Assembly: GCF_026342015.1 (NCBI RefSeq)
Contig: NZ_JAPENL010000004.1
Span: forward strand, 61,292 to 125,291
Reading direction: 5' to 3'
Origin: Micromonospora lupini
Lineage (GTDB): Bacteria; Actinomycetota; Actinomycetes; Mycobacteriales; Micromonosporaceae
Length of the DNA stretch: 64,000 nt
The stretch's first letter is position 1. Every line of letters begins with the position of its first letter. The notes under the pieces are model-generated. The model worked only from the letters and a program-made list of their open reading frames with translations, did not search any database and was not told the DNA's origin. The translations under genes were made by a program, and so were the position numbers. Shown here piece by piece: positions 30,133-38,608 of this stretch.

Positions 30133-30928
30133 CCAGCGCACCGCCCACGAGGCCGTCGCCAGCGGTGCCACCGGTCTCGACCGGCTGGCACCGCAGTGGT
30201 GGCGGCACACCGACCTCGACGCCGTCACCGCCGGCGACCTCACCGCGGTCACCCCCAACGCCGCTGCCATGCCGGACTTTCTGCGCGACAAACTGCCCAG
30301 CCTCGGCCTGGTCGAGCTGCCCGGCGGCCCCACCGCCCACCAGCTCGCGAAGGAGTGGGCGACCCGGATCGCCAACCGGCGCGCGAACCGGGCCCGGTGC
30401 ACCGGCTGCGGCCAGGAGTTCGCCTACGCGGTCACCCCCGACGGCCACCCGGTCCGGATCGACCCGCACCCCGGCACGTCGGGGCCGAACAGCGTGGTCC
30501 TCGACGGCGACGTCGACGACCGCCCGACCGTGGTCCTCGACATCCCCCCGGGCGACCCCCGCGACCGCCACGACCGCCACACCTGCCCCGAGATGCCCCG
30601 CGCGGCCGCGCAGCTGCTCGACACCGCACGGGCAGCCGGCTGGCGGCTCCTGGCCGTCACCCACCACGACACCAGCGGCCACCCGTACCTCAAGGTCCAG
30701 GTCGCCCACCCCAACCCGCCAGCCGTCCACAACCGCTCGGGGCCCTGCCACTGCTGCGCCATCTGGGCGTACGAGGTCACCTGGCACACGCGGGGCACCG
30801 GCAGCTACCGCCTGTTCGGGCGGGTCCTCGCACGCGTCCCCGGCCACGCGGCCCCGCACGACGGGCCCTCCATCCGCGCCATCCGCACCCTGATCGACGC
30901 CAACCCCGCGAAGGGACCGCACCAGTGA
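30125..30928 (+). CDS. Hypothetical zinc-ribbon protein
   Basis: 267 residues, GTG start overlapping the phosphatase stop. RCTGCGQEFAYAV (about 91-103) and CHCCAIW (about 204-210) supply two Cys pairs. The protein otherwise alternates helices and strands with many His/Asp residues (DRHDRHTCPEM). Coupled to the next gene by GTGA. Function unknown. Confidence 0.55.
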   Translation: MPDQRTAHEAVASGATGLDRLAPQWWRHTDLDAVTAGDLTAVTPNAAAMPDFLRDKLPSLGLVELPGGPTAHQLAKEWATRIANRRANRARCTGCGQEFAYAVTPDGHPVRIDPHPGTSGPNSVVLDGDVDDRPTVVLDIPPGDPRDRHDRHTCPEMPRAAAQLLDTARAAGWRLLAVTHHDTSGHPYLKVQVAHPNPPAVHNRSGPCHCCAIWAYEVTWHTRGTGSYRLFGRVLARVPGHAAPHDGPSIRAIRTLIDANPAKGPHQ

Positions 30929-31881
30929 GTACGCCATACACCGAAGGCGACGTCCGCACCGCCGAGATGGCCCTCGCGGCCATCTGGAGTGCACCCGGCA
31001 CCACCCCCAAGCAGATCGCCAAGGCCGTGCTGGACGCCCTCGCCAGCGGCGCCAGGTTCGCTCCGCCCGCCGCCGACGTCGACCGGGCACGCCAGGTCCG
31101 CGACTCGATCCTGGCCAACGCGCGCGCCGACGCCGACCGCGCCCACCGGATGCACGACGAGGCCTCCGACGAGGTCGACCGGCTCACCTCCGACCGGCGG
31201 CAACTCCACACCGCGCTGCGCGACCTGGCCAACCGGCTGGACCTACGCGGGAGAAACTCCGATGCCCCATCCGACGGCATCGCCATGTGCGACTTCGCCG
31301 ACGAGATCCGTGCGCTCACCGCGCCGGGCCCGTCGACCGCAACACGAAGCACCCCGGCCGGCCCGGGAGCCACCGCGAAGACCAGCCGACCGCAGGACTG
31401 GACGGAAGCCCTGGTGCTACTGGCCGTCGCGTGGACGGCCGCCGACCACACTCGGCGGACCCGGGCGCTCACCAACGCCGGGCCCATCACCCTCGCCAAG
31501 GTCGACGGCGCCGCCGCCCGGGCCGCCGCCGGCCTGCCGGCCAAGGGCATGCCGCTGCCGGACCACACGATCCGCGACCGGCGCGACCCGCGGATCCCCG
31601 CCTGGGCCGCGACCGTCGCCCACCGCATGGAGCCGTTCGACACGGCGCAACTCGCGGAGGCCTTCTACTGGACCACCGCGGCCGCGATCCGCCACGTGAC
31701 CGCCGACCTGCTCTGCGACCAGCCGACCACCCGCCTGGTCGCCAACCTGGGCGACCTGGCCGAGACGCTCCGGCTGGTGGAGGTCGCCTCCCGCAGCCGG
31801 ATCCTCCACGCCGACGTCTCGTTTCAGCCCCACCCGGTCCTCAGCGCGACCGTCGCCATCGAGGGGAGCGCCCAGCTGTGA
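30925..31881 (+). CDS. Hypothetical helical protein
   Basis: 318 residues, GTG start. A coiled-coil-like segment (about 45-95, with DADRAHRMHDEASDEVDR) follows a short N-terminal domain. The C-terminal half, ALVLLAVAWTAADHTRRTRAL and onward, is helical. Coupled to both neighbours. Function unknown. Confidence 0.55.
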   Translation: MSTPYTEGDVRTAEMALAAIWSAPGTTPKQIAKAVLDALASGARFAPPAADVDRARQVRDSILANARADADRAHRMHDEASDEVDRLTSDRRQLHTALRDLANRLDLRGRNSDAPSDGIAMCDFADEIRALTAPGPSTATRSTPAGPGATAKTSRPQDWTEALVLLAVAWTAADHTRRTRALTNAGPITLAKVDGAAARAAAGLPAKGMPLPDHTIRDRRDPRIPAWAATVAHRMEPFDTAQLAEAFYWTTAAAIRHVTADLLCDQPTTRLVANLGDLAETLRLVEVASRSRILHADVSFQPHPVLSATVAIEGSAQL

Positions 31882-32492
31882 GCGACCGCGACTACGACCT
31901 GGAGGTCTGCGGCGACCTGGCCGAGGACCTGTACTTCAACCCGAACCACCCGGACGCCGACGCCTGGCGGGCCGCGCTCGGCGGACTCACGGCCAGCTCG
32001 GCGCCGGTCCTGTACGTGACCGTGGGCCTGCCCGGATCCGGGAAGACCACCTGGGCGCGGGCCACCGGCCGCACCCGCCTCAACCGCGACGACCTTCGCG
32101 ACCAGATGCACGGCGTGCGCGACTACACCCCCGAACACGAGCGGGAGGTGACCATCGCCCAGCACGCCGCGGTGGCCGCGCTCCTGCGCGCCGGGATCAC
32201 CGTCGTCACCGACGACACCAACCTCCGCGACGAGAGCATGGCCCTCTGGGAGGAACTCGCCCAACGGTGCGGCGCCCGCCTGGTGGTCGTCGACGACTTC
32301 CTCACGGTGCCGGTCGCCGACTGCATCCGCCGCCAGGCCGCCCGGCCGCTGCGGGAGCGAGTGCCGGCCCACCGCATCCAGGCCATGGCCAGCGAGTACG
32401 CCGCGACCCAGAACACCAAGCGGCTGACCAACCACGTCACGGCCGAAGCACCCCGCATCGCCGACGAGGCCCGCCGCTACTGGCCCGCCTGA
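31878..32492 (+). CDS. P-loop polynucleotide-kinase-like kinase
   Basis: 204 residues, GTG start overlapping the previous stop. Walker A GLPGSGKTT (50-58) is followed by RLNRDDLRDQMHG, the substrate-binding pattern of the AAA_33/T4 PNK-type kinase domain, and by a lid region RRQAARPLRERVP. It should transfer phosphate to a 5'-hydroxyl nucleic acid end or a small molecule. A phage PNK often works with an RNA ligase for tRNA repair, but no ligase is visible here. Last gene of the phosphatase operon. Confidence 0.8.
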   Translation: MSDRDYDLEVCGDLAEDLYFNPNHPDADAWRAALGGLTASSAPVLYVTVGLPGSGKTTWARATGRTRLNRDDLRDQMHGVRDYTPEHEREVTIAQHAAVAALLRAGITVVTDDTNLRDESMALWEELAQRCGARLVVVDDFLTVPVADCIRRQAARPLRERVPAHRIQAMASEYAATQNTKRLTNHVTAEAPRIADEARRYWPA

Positions 32493-32535
32493 TCGCCCAC
32501 CCCGCGCAACCCGCAACCGAGCTGGAAGGACCGCC

Positions 32536-33957
32536 GTGTCTGCGACCGCCGAAACTCCCACTGCCACCACCGAAACCATGACCCTCGTCCAGGTCGACCC
32601 CGCGACGCTGATCGTCGGCGCGAACGTGCGCCTCGACGCCCGCCTCGACAAGGACTTCATCGACAGCGTCCGCCAGCGCGGGGTGAAGGTCCCGATCGTG
32701 GGCTACCGCGACGACCACGGCCAGATCGTCGTCCTCTACGGACAGCGCCGCACCCTCGCCGCCGTGCAGACCGGCCGGCCCACCGTGCCCGTCGTCATCA
32801 CCACCGAGCAAGACGAAGCGGACCGGCTGGTCGACCAGCTCGCGGAGAACCACCACCGTGCCGCCCTGACGACCCACGAGGACGCGAAGGCCTTCCATCA
32901 GCTGGCCGCGCTCGGCGTGCCCGCCGGCGCGATCGCGAAGCGAACTGCCCGGCCGAAGGGAGTCGTCGACGCCGCGCTGGCCGTGGCAGGCAGCGAGGTG
33001 GCCCAGGCCGCGACCCAGAAGTGGGAGTTCTTGGACCTGACCCAGGCCGCCGCCATCGCTGAGTTCGACGGCGACGACGAGGCCGTGAAGGTCCTGGTGA
33101 TGGCCGCCGAGAACGGCAGGTTCCAGCACGAACTACAGCAGCTGCGCGACGAGCGAGAGTCGAAGCGGCAGCAGGATGCGCTGATCGCCGAGCTGACCGG
33201 CAAGGGCCTCAAGGTCATCGACCGGCCGGGAACCATGCACCCCCAGGTCGCGTCGCTGAAGAACCTGAAGATCGGCGCGCGGAAGGCGACCGAGGCCACC
33301 CACAAGAAGTGCAAGGGCCACGCCGCGTTCGTGCATCAGGACTACGTGGTCAAGGACGGCAAGGGCGGCTACGAGTGGGTTGTCGGGTACGCCTGCACCA
33401 ACTACCCGCGCTACGAGCACACCCACGCGTATGTGAACGGGGCAGGCCTGGGCGAGCGGCCGAAGCTCGCCGACATGGACCCGGAGGAGGCCGAGCAGGC
33501 CCGCGCCGAGCGGCGTGACGTCATCCAGTCCAACAAGGCGTGGGACAGCGCCCTCAAGGTCCGCCAGGCGTGGCTCAAGGAGTTCGCCACCCGCAAGACC
33601 CCACCGAAGACCGCCGCGGCGTTCATCGCCAAGGCGATCGCCTCCTGCGACCACCAGATCCGCACCGCCATGGAGGGCAGCCACAAGTTCGCCCGCGACC
33701 TCGTCGGCGTCGAGCACGAGAGCTTCCGCTCCGACCACCACCGCGGCCAGCTCCTGGTCGACCTGTGCACCAGCGAGGGCCGGGCGCAGATGCTGACCCT
33801 GGTGATGATCCTCGCCGCGTACGAGGAGAACCTTCCCCGCGACGCGTGGCGCCGCAGCGACCCGGGCCCGTCCGAGTACCTCCGCTTCATCGAGTCGGAG
33901 GGCTACGAGCTTTCCGACGTCGAGAAGCGCGCCCGCGACGGCGGCAAGAAGCCCTGA
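32536..33957 (+). CDS. ParB/Srx-domain protein with large C-terminal domain
   Basis: 473 residues, GTG start with CTGGAAGGA eight bases upstream. ParB/Sulfiredoxin-like N-domain at about 16-120: NVRLD near 29-33, GVKVPIVGY, YGQRRTLAAVQTGRPTVPVV, then LVDQLAENHHRA, the pattern of ParB-type NTPase/nuclease domains. A helical HTH-like part (about 115-165) follows. The C-terminal 250 residues are unique, with CKGHAAFV and CTNYPRYEH as possible metal sites. It is much longer than a plasmid ParB and not next to parA, so a regulatory or nuclease role is more likely than partition. Confidence 0.78.
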   Translation: MSATAETPTATTETMTLVQVDPATLIVGANVRLDARLDKDFIDSVRQRGVKVPIVGYRDDHGQIVVLYGQRRTLAAVQTGRPTVPVVITTEQDEADRLVDQLAENHHRAALTTHEDAKAFHQLAALGVPAGAIAKRTARPKGVVDAALAVAGSEVAQAATQKWEFLDLTQAAAIAEFDGDDEAVKVLVMAAENGRFQHELQQLRDERESKRQQDALIAELTGKGLKVIDRPGTMHPQVASLKNLKIGARKATEATHKKCKGHAAFVHQDYVVKDGKGGYEWVVGYACTNYPRYEHTHAYVNGAGLGERPKLADMDPEEAEQARAERRDVIQSNKAWDSALKVRQAWLKEFATRKTPPKTAAAFIAKAIASCDHQIRTAMEGSHKFARDLVGVEHESFRSDHHRGQLLVDLCTSEGRAQMLTLVMILAAYEENLPRDAWRRSDPGPSEYLRFIESEGYELSDVEKRARDGGKKP

Positions 33958-33963
33958 CCCATC

Positions 33964-34006
33964 CCGGCCGGCGCCGCCCAACCCACGCCACGGCGGCGCC
34001 GGCCGG
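33964..34006 (+). terminator. Terminator after ParB-domain gene
   Basis: Perfect 15-bp stem CCGGCCGGCGCCGCC / GGCGGCGCCGGCCGG with a 13-base loop. Confidence 0.75.
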
Positions 34007-34048
34007 CACCTCACCCGTTCTGCAACTGCCCCTGGAAGGAGCCCTTCG

Positions 34049-35050
34049 GTGGGCGTCAACATGACCCTCGCGAACCCGATCATCGGCCCGGACCGGCGTG
34101 AGCACCTGATCCGGGCGGCCGCCGACCGGCTCATCCTCGAGCAGGGCCTCGCCCCCGACGCGGCGCTGCGGTACGCCACCGCGGCGTACGACAACGGTGA
34201 CCCGATCGTCCTGGTCGCGGTTGGGCAGGTATGGCGGGCCAAACGCCAGCCGCGTGAGGAGGCCGACGCGCCGCGCAACGAGGCGGTCATCGCCGAGGTC
34301 GACCGTGAGACCGCCATGGCCTTGACGACGTCCGGGTGGAGCCTGCACTACGGCTGCTACCTCGGCCGCCACTACGACCTCGTCGACTGGCCCGCCGAGC
34401 ACCCGGCCGTCGCCGAGTACCTCGCCGAGCAGTCCGCGAAACTCCAGACCGCGCAGGCGGAGGCCGAAACCGAGCCGGCCGCCGCGGCCGACGACGAGGA
34501 CGAGGAGGATCCGCTCGCCGACGGACAGCTGTACCTCATCGTCGAGCGCCGACGCCCGCGCGACTCGGACCGGCCGGGCGTCTTCAACCGGCACCTCCCC
34601 ATGCTCAGCGACGGATACCTCGTCCACCTCGGCAACGACGGCAAGACACCGTTCACGTTCCTCGACGTGCCCACCTACCTGCGACTGCACCTGCACGACT
34701 ACCGGGACCGCTGGCCCGAGTGGTACGCCACCAGCTGGAAGGCCAACAACGGCAACCTGGGGATACTCGGCTACTTCAACGACATCAGCGGCGAGTGCGA
34801 CCTCGACGACACCGCGATCTGCGCGTACCTCGGCTGGTGGCTGTGGCAGCGGGTCCGCGAGGACGCCGCCGGCGAGCACGGCGGCACCGCCGAGGAGTAC
34901 CACGCGCTCTTCCAGTGGGGCCCCGCCTCCGCCAACCACGTCGTCCCCCTGGTGCAGGGCGCCGACCCCACGCAGGAACTCCCCGCCGACCACCCCCTCA
35001 ACCAGTGCGCCGGGCAGGTCGACCTGTTCGGCCTCCCGCCCACCGCATGA
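34049..35050 (+). CDS. Hypothetical protein
   Basis: 333 residues, GTG start with GGAAGGAGC eight bases upstream. N-terminal helical part (to about 60), then an alpha-beta region with WSLHYGCYLGRHYDLVDWP, an acidic linker (DDEDEEDP near 150), and a C-terminal domain rich in Trp/Tyr (YATSWKANNGNLGILGYFND, YLGWWLWQR). The stop overlaps the next ATG. Unrecognised, but the size and domain order recur in actinophage accessory regions as far as I can judge. Confidence 0.55.
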   Translation: MGVNMTLANPIIGPDRREHLIRAAADRLILEQGLAPDAALRYATAAYDNGDPIVLVAVGQVWRAKRQPREEADAPRNEAVIAEVDRETAMALTTSGWSLHYGCYLGRHYDLVDWPAEHPAVAEYLAEQSAKLQTAQAEAETEPAAAADDEDEEDPLADGQLYLIVERRRPRDSDRPGVFNRHLPMLSDGYLVHLGNDGKTPFTFLDVPTYLRLHLHDYRDRWPEWYATSWKANNGNLGILGYFNDISGECDLDDTAICAYLGWWLWQRVREDAAGEHGGTAEEYHALFQWGPASANHVVPLVQGADPTQELPADHPLNQCAGQVDLFGLPPTA

Positions 35051-35331
35051 CCGACGTCCTGGTGTGTGCCGGCCGGGCCCGCGACGGCCACGACCGGCCA
35101 ACCGGCCCGACCTGCGGCCGCACCCTCCACCGAGCCGGCCCGGCCCACATCGAGGAACAGGCCCGGGCCGCCGGCTGGCGGCTCAGCCCCACCACACCGG
35201 ACGGCGCCCGGACCGCCATGTGCGACCGGTGCGCCCGACCCGACAACGCCGGCCCGGCCACGGCCGCGCCAGCCGTGTACCCCGCCCAGATGCCCCTACT
35301 TGACCTACCCGGAGGCCCCGATGGCGCCTGA
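35047..35331 (+). CDS. Small Cys-containing protein
   Basis: 94 residues, ATGA coupling to the preceding gene. Cysteines in VCAG, TCGRT and MCDRCARP could bind zinc. Pro/Ala-rich. Overlaps the next gene by eleven bases. Function unknown. Confidence 0.5.
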   Translation: MTDVLVCAGRARDGHDRPTGPTCGRTLHRAGPAHIEEQARAAGWRLSPTTPDGARTAMCDRCARPDNAGPATAAPAVYPAQMPLLDLPGGPDGA

Positions 35332-35761
35332 ACGCCTCGCCGAACAGCCCGCAATCGACGTCACGATCACCGCGGCCGGTCGGCCGCACACGCCACCCCA
35401 GCGCATCCGCAACGCGGACGGCACCGAAAGCACCCGGATCACCGTGCAGCGGTACTGCCACGACTGCGGCACCCACCTCGGCGACGCCACCGACGCGGAG
35501 ATCGAGGCCGCGATCGCCGGCGGCCGGCTGCTCGCTTCCGACTGCCCGACGTGCCACCCGAAGGCCGCCCCCACCCCGGCGTCGACTGCGGGGTCCTCGA
35601 CGGCGCTCACCCTCGACGGCAGCCTCGACGACTACGGCGTCCGGTCGGGCGCCATGCGGTGGGTGCCACCCGAGCGGGCCGCCGCGGTCCGTGCCGCCGC
35701 GCCCGGAGACCGGCGCTCCATGCTCCGCCGGCGGAACACCAAGGAGACCTCCCGTGCCTGA
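35321..35761 (+). CDS. Zinc-ribbon-like hypothetical protein
   Basis: 146 residues from ATG 35321 with GGAGG five bases upstream. YCHDCGTHLGD and DCPTCHP give a clear Cys-x2-Cys pair of pairs, a zinc ribbon. The first 25 residues include ITAAGRPH. The C-terminal part is basic. Function unknown. Confidence 0.55.
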   Translation: MAPERLAEQPAIDVTITAAGRPHTPPQRIRNADGTESTRITVQRYCHDCGTHLGDATDAEIEAAIAGGRLLASDCPTCHPKAAPTPASTAGSSTALTLDGSLDDYGVRSGAMRWVPPERAAAVRAAAPGDRRSMLRRRNTKETSRA

Positions 35762-36746
35762 GCAGACCAACCACATCATCCCGCCCGTGCCGCAGGAGCT
35801 CGTCGACCCCGCCTTCGAGGCCGCCCGGGCGGCGGTCAAGGCCGGCGGGTACACGCCTGGCATCGCCGACAACCACCTCCTGCTCGTCGGGGTCACGGCT
35901 GCCCTGGGGCAGCTGCTGTACGCGGACGCCGAGCTGAGGCCGCTGCGCTGCTCCAACTGCGGCAACCCGGTGTCCGCGCCGATGCTCCCCGCGGTCGTCG
36001 CAGCGTGGGTGGCCTGCCCCGCCTGCGTCAAGGCCGACGTCGACCAGCCCGAGGAACTGCGGAAGCTACGCGCGCAGGTCGCCGAACTGCAGGACGAGGT
36101 GCCGCACCTGGTGCGGATGGGCCCCGGCGGGGCCGGACACTTCGAGGTGGTCATCAAGCGAGGGCCTCGGCTCATCGAGGCGATGGGCGCCGCACTGCGG
36201 GACCTCCTCGACGAGCACGCCGGCGAGAACTACGTCGAGACGGACCTGGCGTTCGGCGACGGCACCCACTGCAAGGCGATCTTCGTCCGGCCGACGGGCC
36301 TGTCCCCGCACGAGTTGCGGCTGCAGGCGGATCGGGCGCGGAACGAGGCCGAGGCTCGGGCCGCGGCGACCCGGACCATGGCGATCGACGCGAACGCGCG
36401 GCTGCGAGAGAAGCTGCTCGCCGCGCTGGGCCTGGAGGACGACGGCACGACTCACCTTGAGGCGTACATCGACCAGCTGGTCGCTGACCGGGACCGGCTC
36501 GCCGCCCAAGTAGGCGAGGCCACGCCCGACGAGGACGAGGAGGGGCACGTCCTGGAGCTGCGCGCCGACGGCAGTCGGGTGTTGCGCCACACCGCCGACT
36601 GCGAGGTGCTCCGTGAGTGCCCGGTCAGGGCGGTCGTCGACCGTGAGTTCGGCGCCGGTGTGTTGGCCGGGGTGGTGGGCCGGTTCCCGGTGGAGCTGAA
36701 CGACATCGGCGACCGGCTGTGGATCGGGGACCGGCTTCCCGACTGA
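35754..36746 (+). CDS. Hypothetical zinc-ribbon and coiled-coil protein
   Basis: 330 residues, GTG start overlapping the previous stop. CSNCGNPV and CPACVK (about 66-98) form a zinc ribbon; EELRKLRAQVAELQDE begins a coiled coil at about 105. The central part (GAGHFEVVIKRGPRLIEAM) is alpha-beta and another coiled coil spans about 200-255. Ends the four-gene operon from 34049. Function unknown. Confidence 0.55.
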   Translation: MPEQTNHIIPPVPQELVDPAFEAARAAVKAGGYTPGIADNHLLLVGVTAALGQLLYADAELRPLRCSNCGNPVSAPMLPAVVAAWVACPACVKADVDQPEELRKLRAQVAELQDEVPHLVRMGPGGAGHFEVVIKRGPRLIEAMGAALRDLLDEHAGENYVETDLAFGDGTHCKAIFVRPTGLSPHELRLQADRARNEAEARAAATRTMAIDANARLREKLLAALGLEDDGTTHLEAYIDQLVADRDRLAAQVGEATPDEDEEGHVLELRADGSRVLRHTADCEVLRECPVRAVVDREFGAGVLAGVVGRFPVELNDIGDRLWIGDRLPD

Positions 36747-36811
36747 CGGGTTCGTCGGCGACGGCCCTTCACCGCTTGGCGGTGGGGGGCCTTATGCCAT
36801 CCCGCCCCAGA

Positions 36812-36850
36812 TCAAAACCCTTGCGTGTGCGTAAGGGTTTTTGATATGAT
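36812..36850 (+). promoter_or_regulatory. Promoter with variant operator before HicA-like gene
   Basis: TTGCGT (36821-36826), 18-base spacer, TATGAT (36845-36850), one of the best -10 boxes in the window. The -35 sits in a 9-bp inverted repeat AAAACCCTT (36814-36822) / AAGGGTTTT (36833-36841). With its T-run this repeat could also terminate upstream transcription. Confidence 0.6.
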
Positions 36851-36874
36851 CAAGGGGACAGAGAGGAGGTGAGG

Positions 36875-37075
36875 ATGGAAATCGGAGAGGCTATGCGGCT
36901 GATCGCCGAGGAAGCTGAGCGCCAAGGCTTCCTCGTCCGGCAGACCCGCACCAGCATGTGGCACTTCCGCAAGGGCAACGACAACTGGCTCGTTGCCGCG
37001 AAGGAACCTGCCCACGTGCTGGAGATCCTGCGGGTCCTGATCAGCGCGGGCCTCGACTGGTCCTTCAAGGACTAG
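36875..37075 (+). CDS. HicA-like small basic protein
   Basis: 66 residues, GAGGTGAGG before ATG 36875. The order strand-helix-strand with RLIAEEAERQGFLVRQTRTSMWHFRK resembles the dsRBD-like fold of HicA mRNA interferases, although the usual catalytic His is not in a clear SHH context (SMWHF instead). No HicB-type antitoxin is next to it; the following gene is an AlpA/MerR-like HTH protein. Possible orphan toxin or a repurposed RNA-binding protein. Confidence 0.45.
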   Translation: MEIGEAMRLIAEEAERQGFLVRQTRTSMWHFRKGNDNWLVAAKEPAHVLEILRVLISAGLDWSFKD

Positions 37076-37083
37076 CCGAGGTC

Positions 37084-37112
37084 GCCGGGACCGGCCACGC
37101 GCCGGTCCCGGC
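37084..37112 (+). terminator. Terminator
   Basis: 11-bp stem GCCGGGACCGG / CCGGTCCCGGC with a 7-base loop. Confidence 0.6.
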
Positions 37113-37171
37113 CAGCCTCCGATCTCCAAGCGCCCTCACCTCCCCGAACGCAGGGAAAGGGGAACACAACC

Positions 37172-37633
37172 GTGGACTGGTACGCAGAGGCCGAGTTCAC
37201 TGGTCCGCTCACGCGGGACCAACTGGAAGAGGCCGCCGGAAGCGCGAACATCGCGCACTACAACGAGCACGCCCAGGTGCTGCGACTGCGCAGCATCCTC
37301 GACGCCAAGACCTACACCGACGCCGTCCGTGAGGCGCTCGGCTGGGTCACGCTGCTGCCCGCCGTGCACATGCTCAACGGGCCTGACCGGCTGCTCGTCG
37401 AGTCCACCGCCGCCCGCGCCCGGGAGATGGACTTCCTCGGCGCCGCCGAGGTTGCCGCCCGGCTCGGGGTCTCGACCGCCCGGGTACGGCAGTTGGAGGA
37501 GCGGCCCGACTTCCCGAAGCCGGTACTGCCGCTCGCCGGCGGCCGGATCTGGCGGGCCGAGGACATCGACGCGTTCAACCGCACCTGGACCCGCAGGCCC
37601 GGTCGTCCGTCGAAGGTCGACCCCGAGGCGTAG
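37172..37633 (+). CDS. HTH protein with AlpA/MerR-like C-terminal domain
   Basis: 153 residues, GTG start. The N-terminal 85 residues form an alpha-beta unit. The C-terminal region FLGAAEVAARLGVSTARVRQ (about 90-109), followed by RPDFPKPVLPLAGGRIW and EDIDAF, is the AlpA/excisionase-type winged HTH. Such domains regulate transcription or act in excision. It lies between two terminators as its own unit, 96 bases after the HicA-like gene. Confidence 0.7.
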   Translation: MDWYAEAEFTGPLTRDQLEEAAGSANIAHYNEHAQVLRLRSILDAKTYTDAVREALGWVTLLPAVHMLNGPDRLLVESTAARAREMDFLGAAEVAARLGVSTARVRQLEERPDFPKPVLPLAGGRIWRAEDIDAFNRTWTRRPGRPSKVDPEA

Positions 37634-37643
37634 CCTCGTCTGT

Positions 37644-37680
37644 CGAAGCCCCGCAGGTATTGGCGTTCTGCGGGGCTTCG
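37644..37680 (+). terminator. Terminator
   Basis: 13-bp stem CGAAGCCCCGCAG / CTGCGGGGCTTCG with an 11-base loop. Confidence 0.7.
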
Positions 37681-37694
37681 CCACGCCCAGGCCG

Positions 37695-37748
37695 TTGCCC
37701 GGGTCGAACGCATCAACTAGAATGCGTGTGTGCGGGTGAGCGACCCGC
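37695..37748 (+). promoter_or_regulatory. Promoter with 5'-terminal GAGCG hairpin
   Basis: TTGCCC (37695-37700), 17-base spacer, TAGAAT (37718-37723), hairpin GCGGGTGAGCGACCCGC (37732-37748), 19 bases before ATG 37768. Confidence 0.8.
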
Positions 37749-37767
37749 CAGGAGGAAGGAGCCCGTC

Positions 37768-38529
37768 ATGGGCACATCCAACATCGGCCAGGGCCTCACC
37801 TACACCCATCCCAGCGTGCTCGCCGGCATCGCCGCCGGAGCCGCCTGGGCCGACCCCGAAATGGATCCGACCCGCATCGACTGGGCCGAGCGGCGGAACC
37901 GCGCCGCGATCCCCTTCGACGTGGTCGACGGGCGCCCGGTGAACCCGTTCGCGCCCACCGGAATCCGGTACGGCCGCCACGAGCTCGGCCACTGGGGCGA
38001 GGCCCTGGCCGCCGACGCCCTCGTCAGCGCCACCGTCCGCGGCTACCGGTGGATCCTCATGGTCGAGCGGGACGACGACCACGGCTGGGCGCTACCCGGC
38101 GGGCACGTCGACCCCGGGGAGAACCCCGCCGACGCCGCCGTCCGGGAGCTGGCCGAGGAGACCGGGCTGCGCCTGCCCATGGCCGCCTGGCGGGTGTCCG
38201 AGCCCCGCTACGTCCCCGACCCCCGTGCCTCCGACGAGGCGTGGATGGTCACCGTGCTGGCCACGACCGACCTCGGCGAGTTCGACGGCCGGGGGCAGCT
38301 GCCCGCCGTGACCGGGACCGACGACGCCCGCCGCGCCTGCTGGACCTTCGCACCCTCCTACCGGGCACTCCAGCGGCACCTGCGCCGCCGCTACAACGGC
38401 ACGGTGTTCCCCGCCCACCGCCCGATGCTCGCCGCCGAACTGCCGCGCCGAGTCCTCCAGGCGGTCCCGTGGCTGCTCCCGCCGGCGGCCGACGCCGCCG
38501 TCACCGCGCAGCTCACCGTCCGCCGCTGA
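37768..38529 (+). CDS. Nudix hydrolase
   Basis: 253 residues, GGAGGAAGGAG ahead of the ATG. The Nudix box begins GGHVDPGENPADAAVRELAE (about 112-131) and continues EETGL, fitting G-x5-E-x7-R-E-U-x-E-E-x-G-U with all catalytic Glu residues. An N-terminal 75-residue extension (YTHPSVLAGIAAGAAWADPEM and onward) and a C-terminal extension with a hydrophobic end are unusual. It should hydrolyse a nucleoside diphosphate derivative, for example NAD-type or capped RNA substrates; which one is unknown. Transcribed from the hairpin promoter. Confidence 0.85.
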   Translation: MGTSNIGQGLTYTHPSVLAGIAAGAAWADPEMDPTRIDWAERRNRAAIPFDVVDGRPVNPFAPTGIRYGRHELGHWGEALAADALVSATVRGYRWILMVERDDDHGWALPGGHVDPGENPADAAVRELAEETGLRLPMAAWRVSEPRYVPDPRASDEAWMVTVLATTDLGEFDGRGQLPAVTGTDDARRACWTFAPSYRALQRHLRRRYNGTVFPAHRPMLAAELPRRVLQAVPWLLPPAADAAVTAQLTVRR

Positions 38530-38608
38530 GCTGACATCACCGGCGCGCGCCACTAACCCCGCGCGCGCTCTACCTTCCCCGCACCTCCCCAGCGTCGATT
38601 GGCACCCC

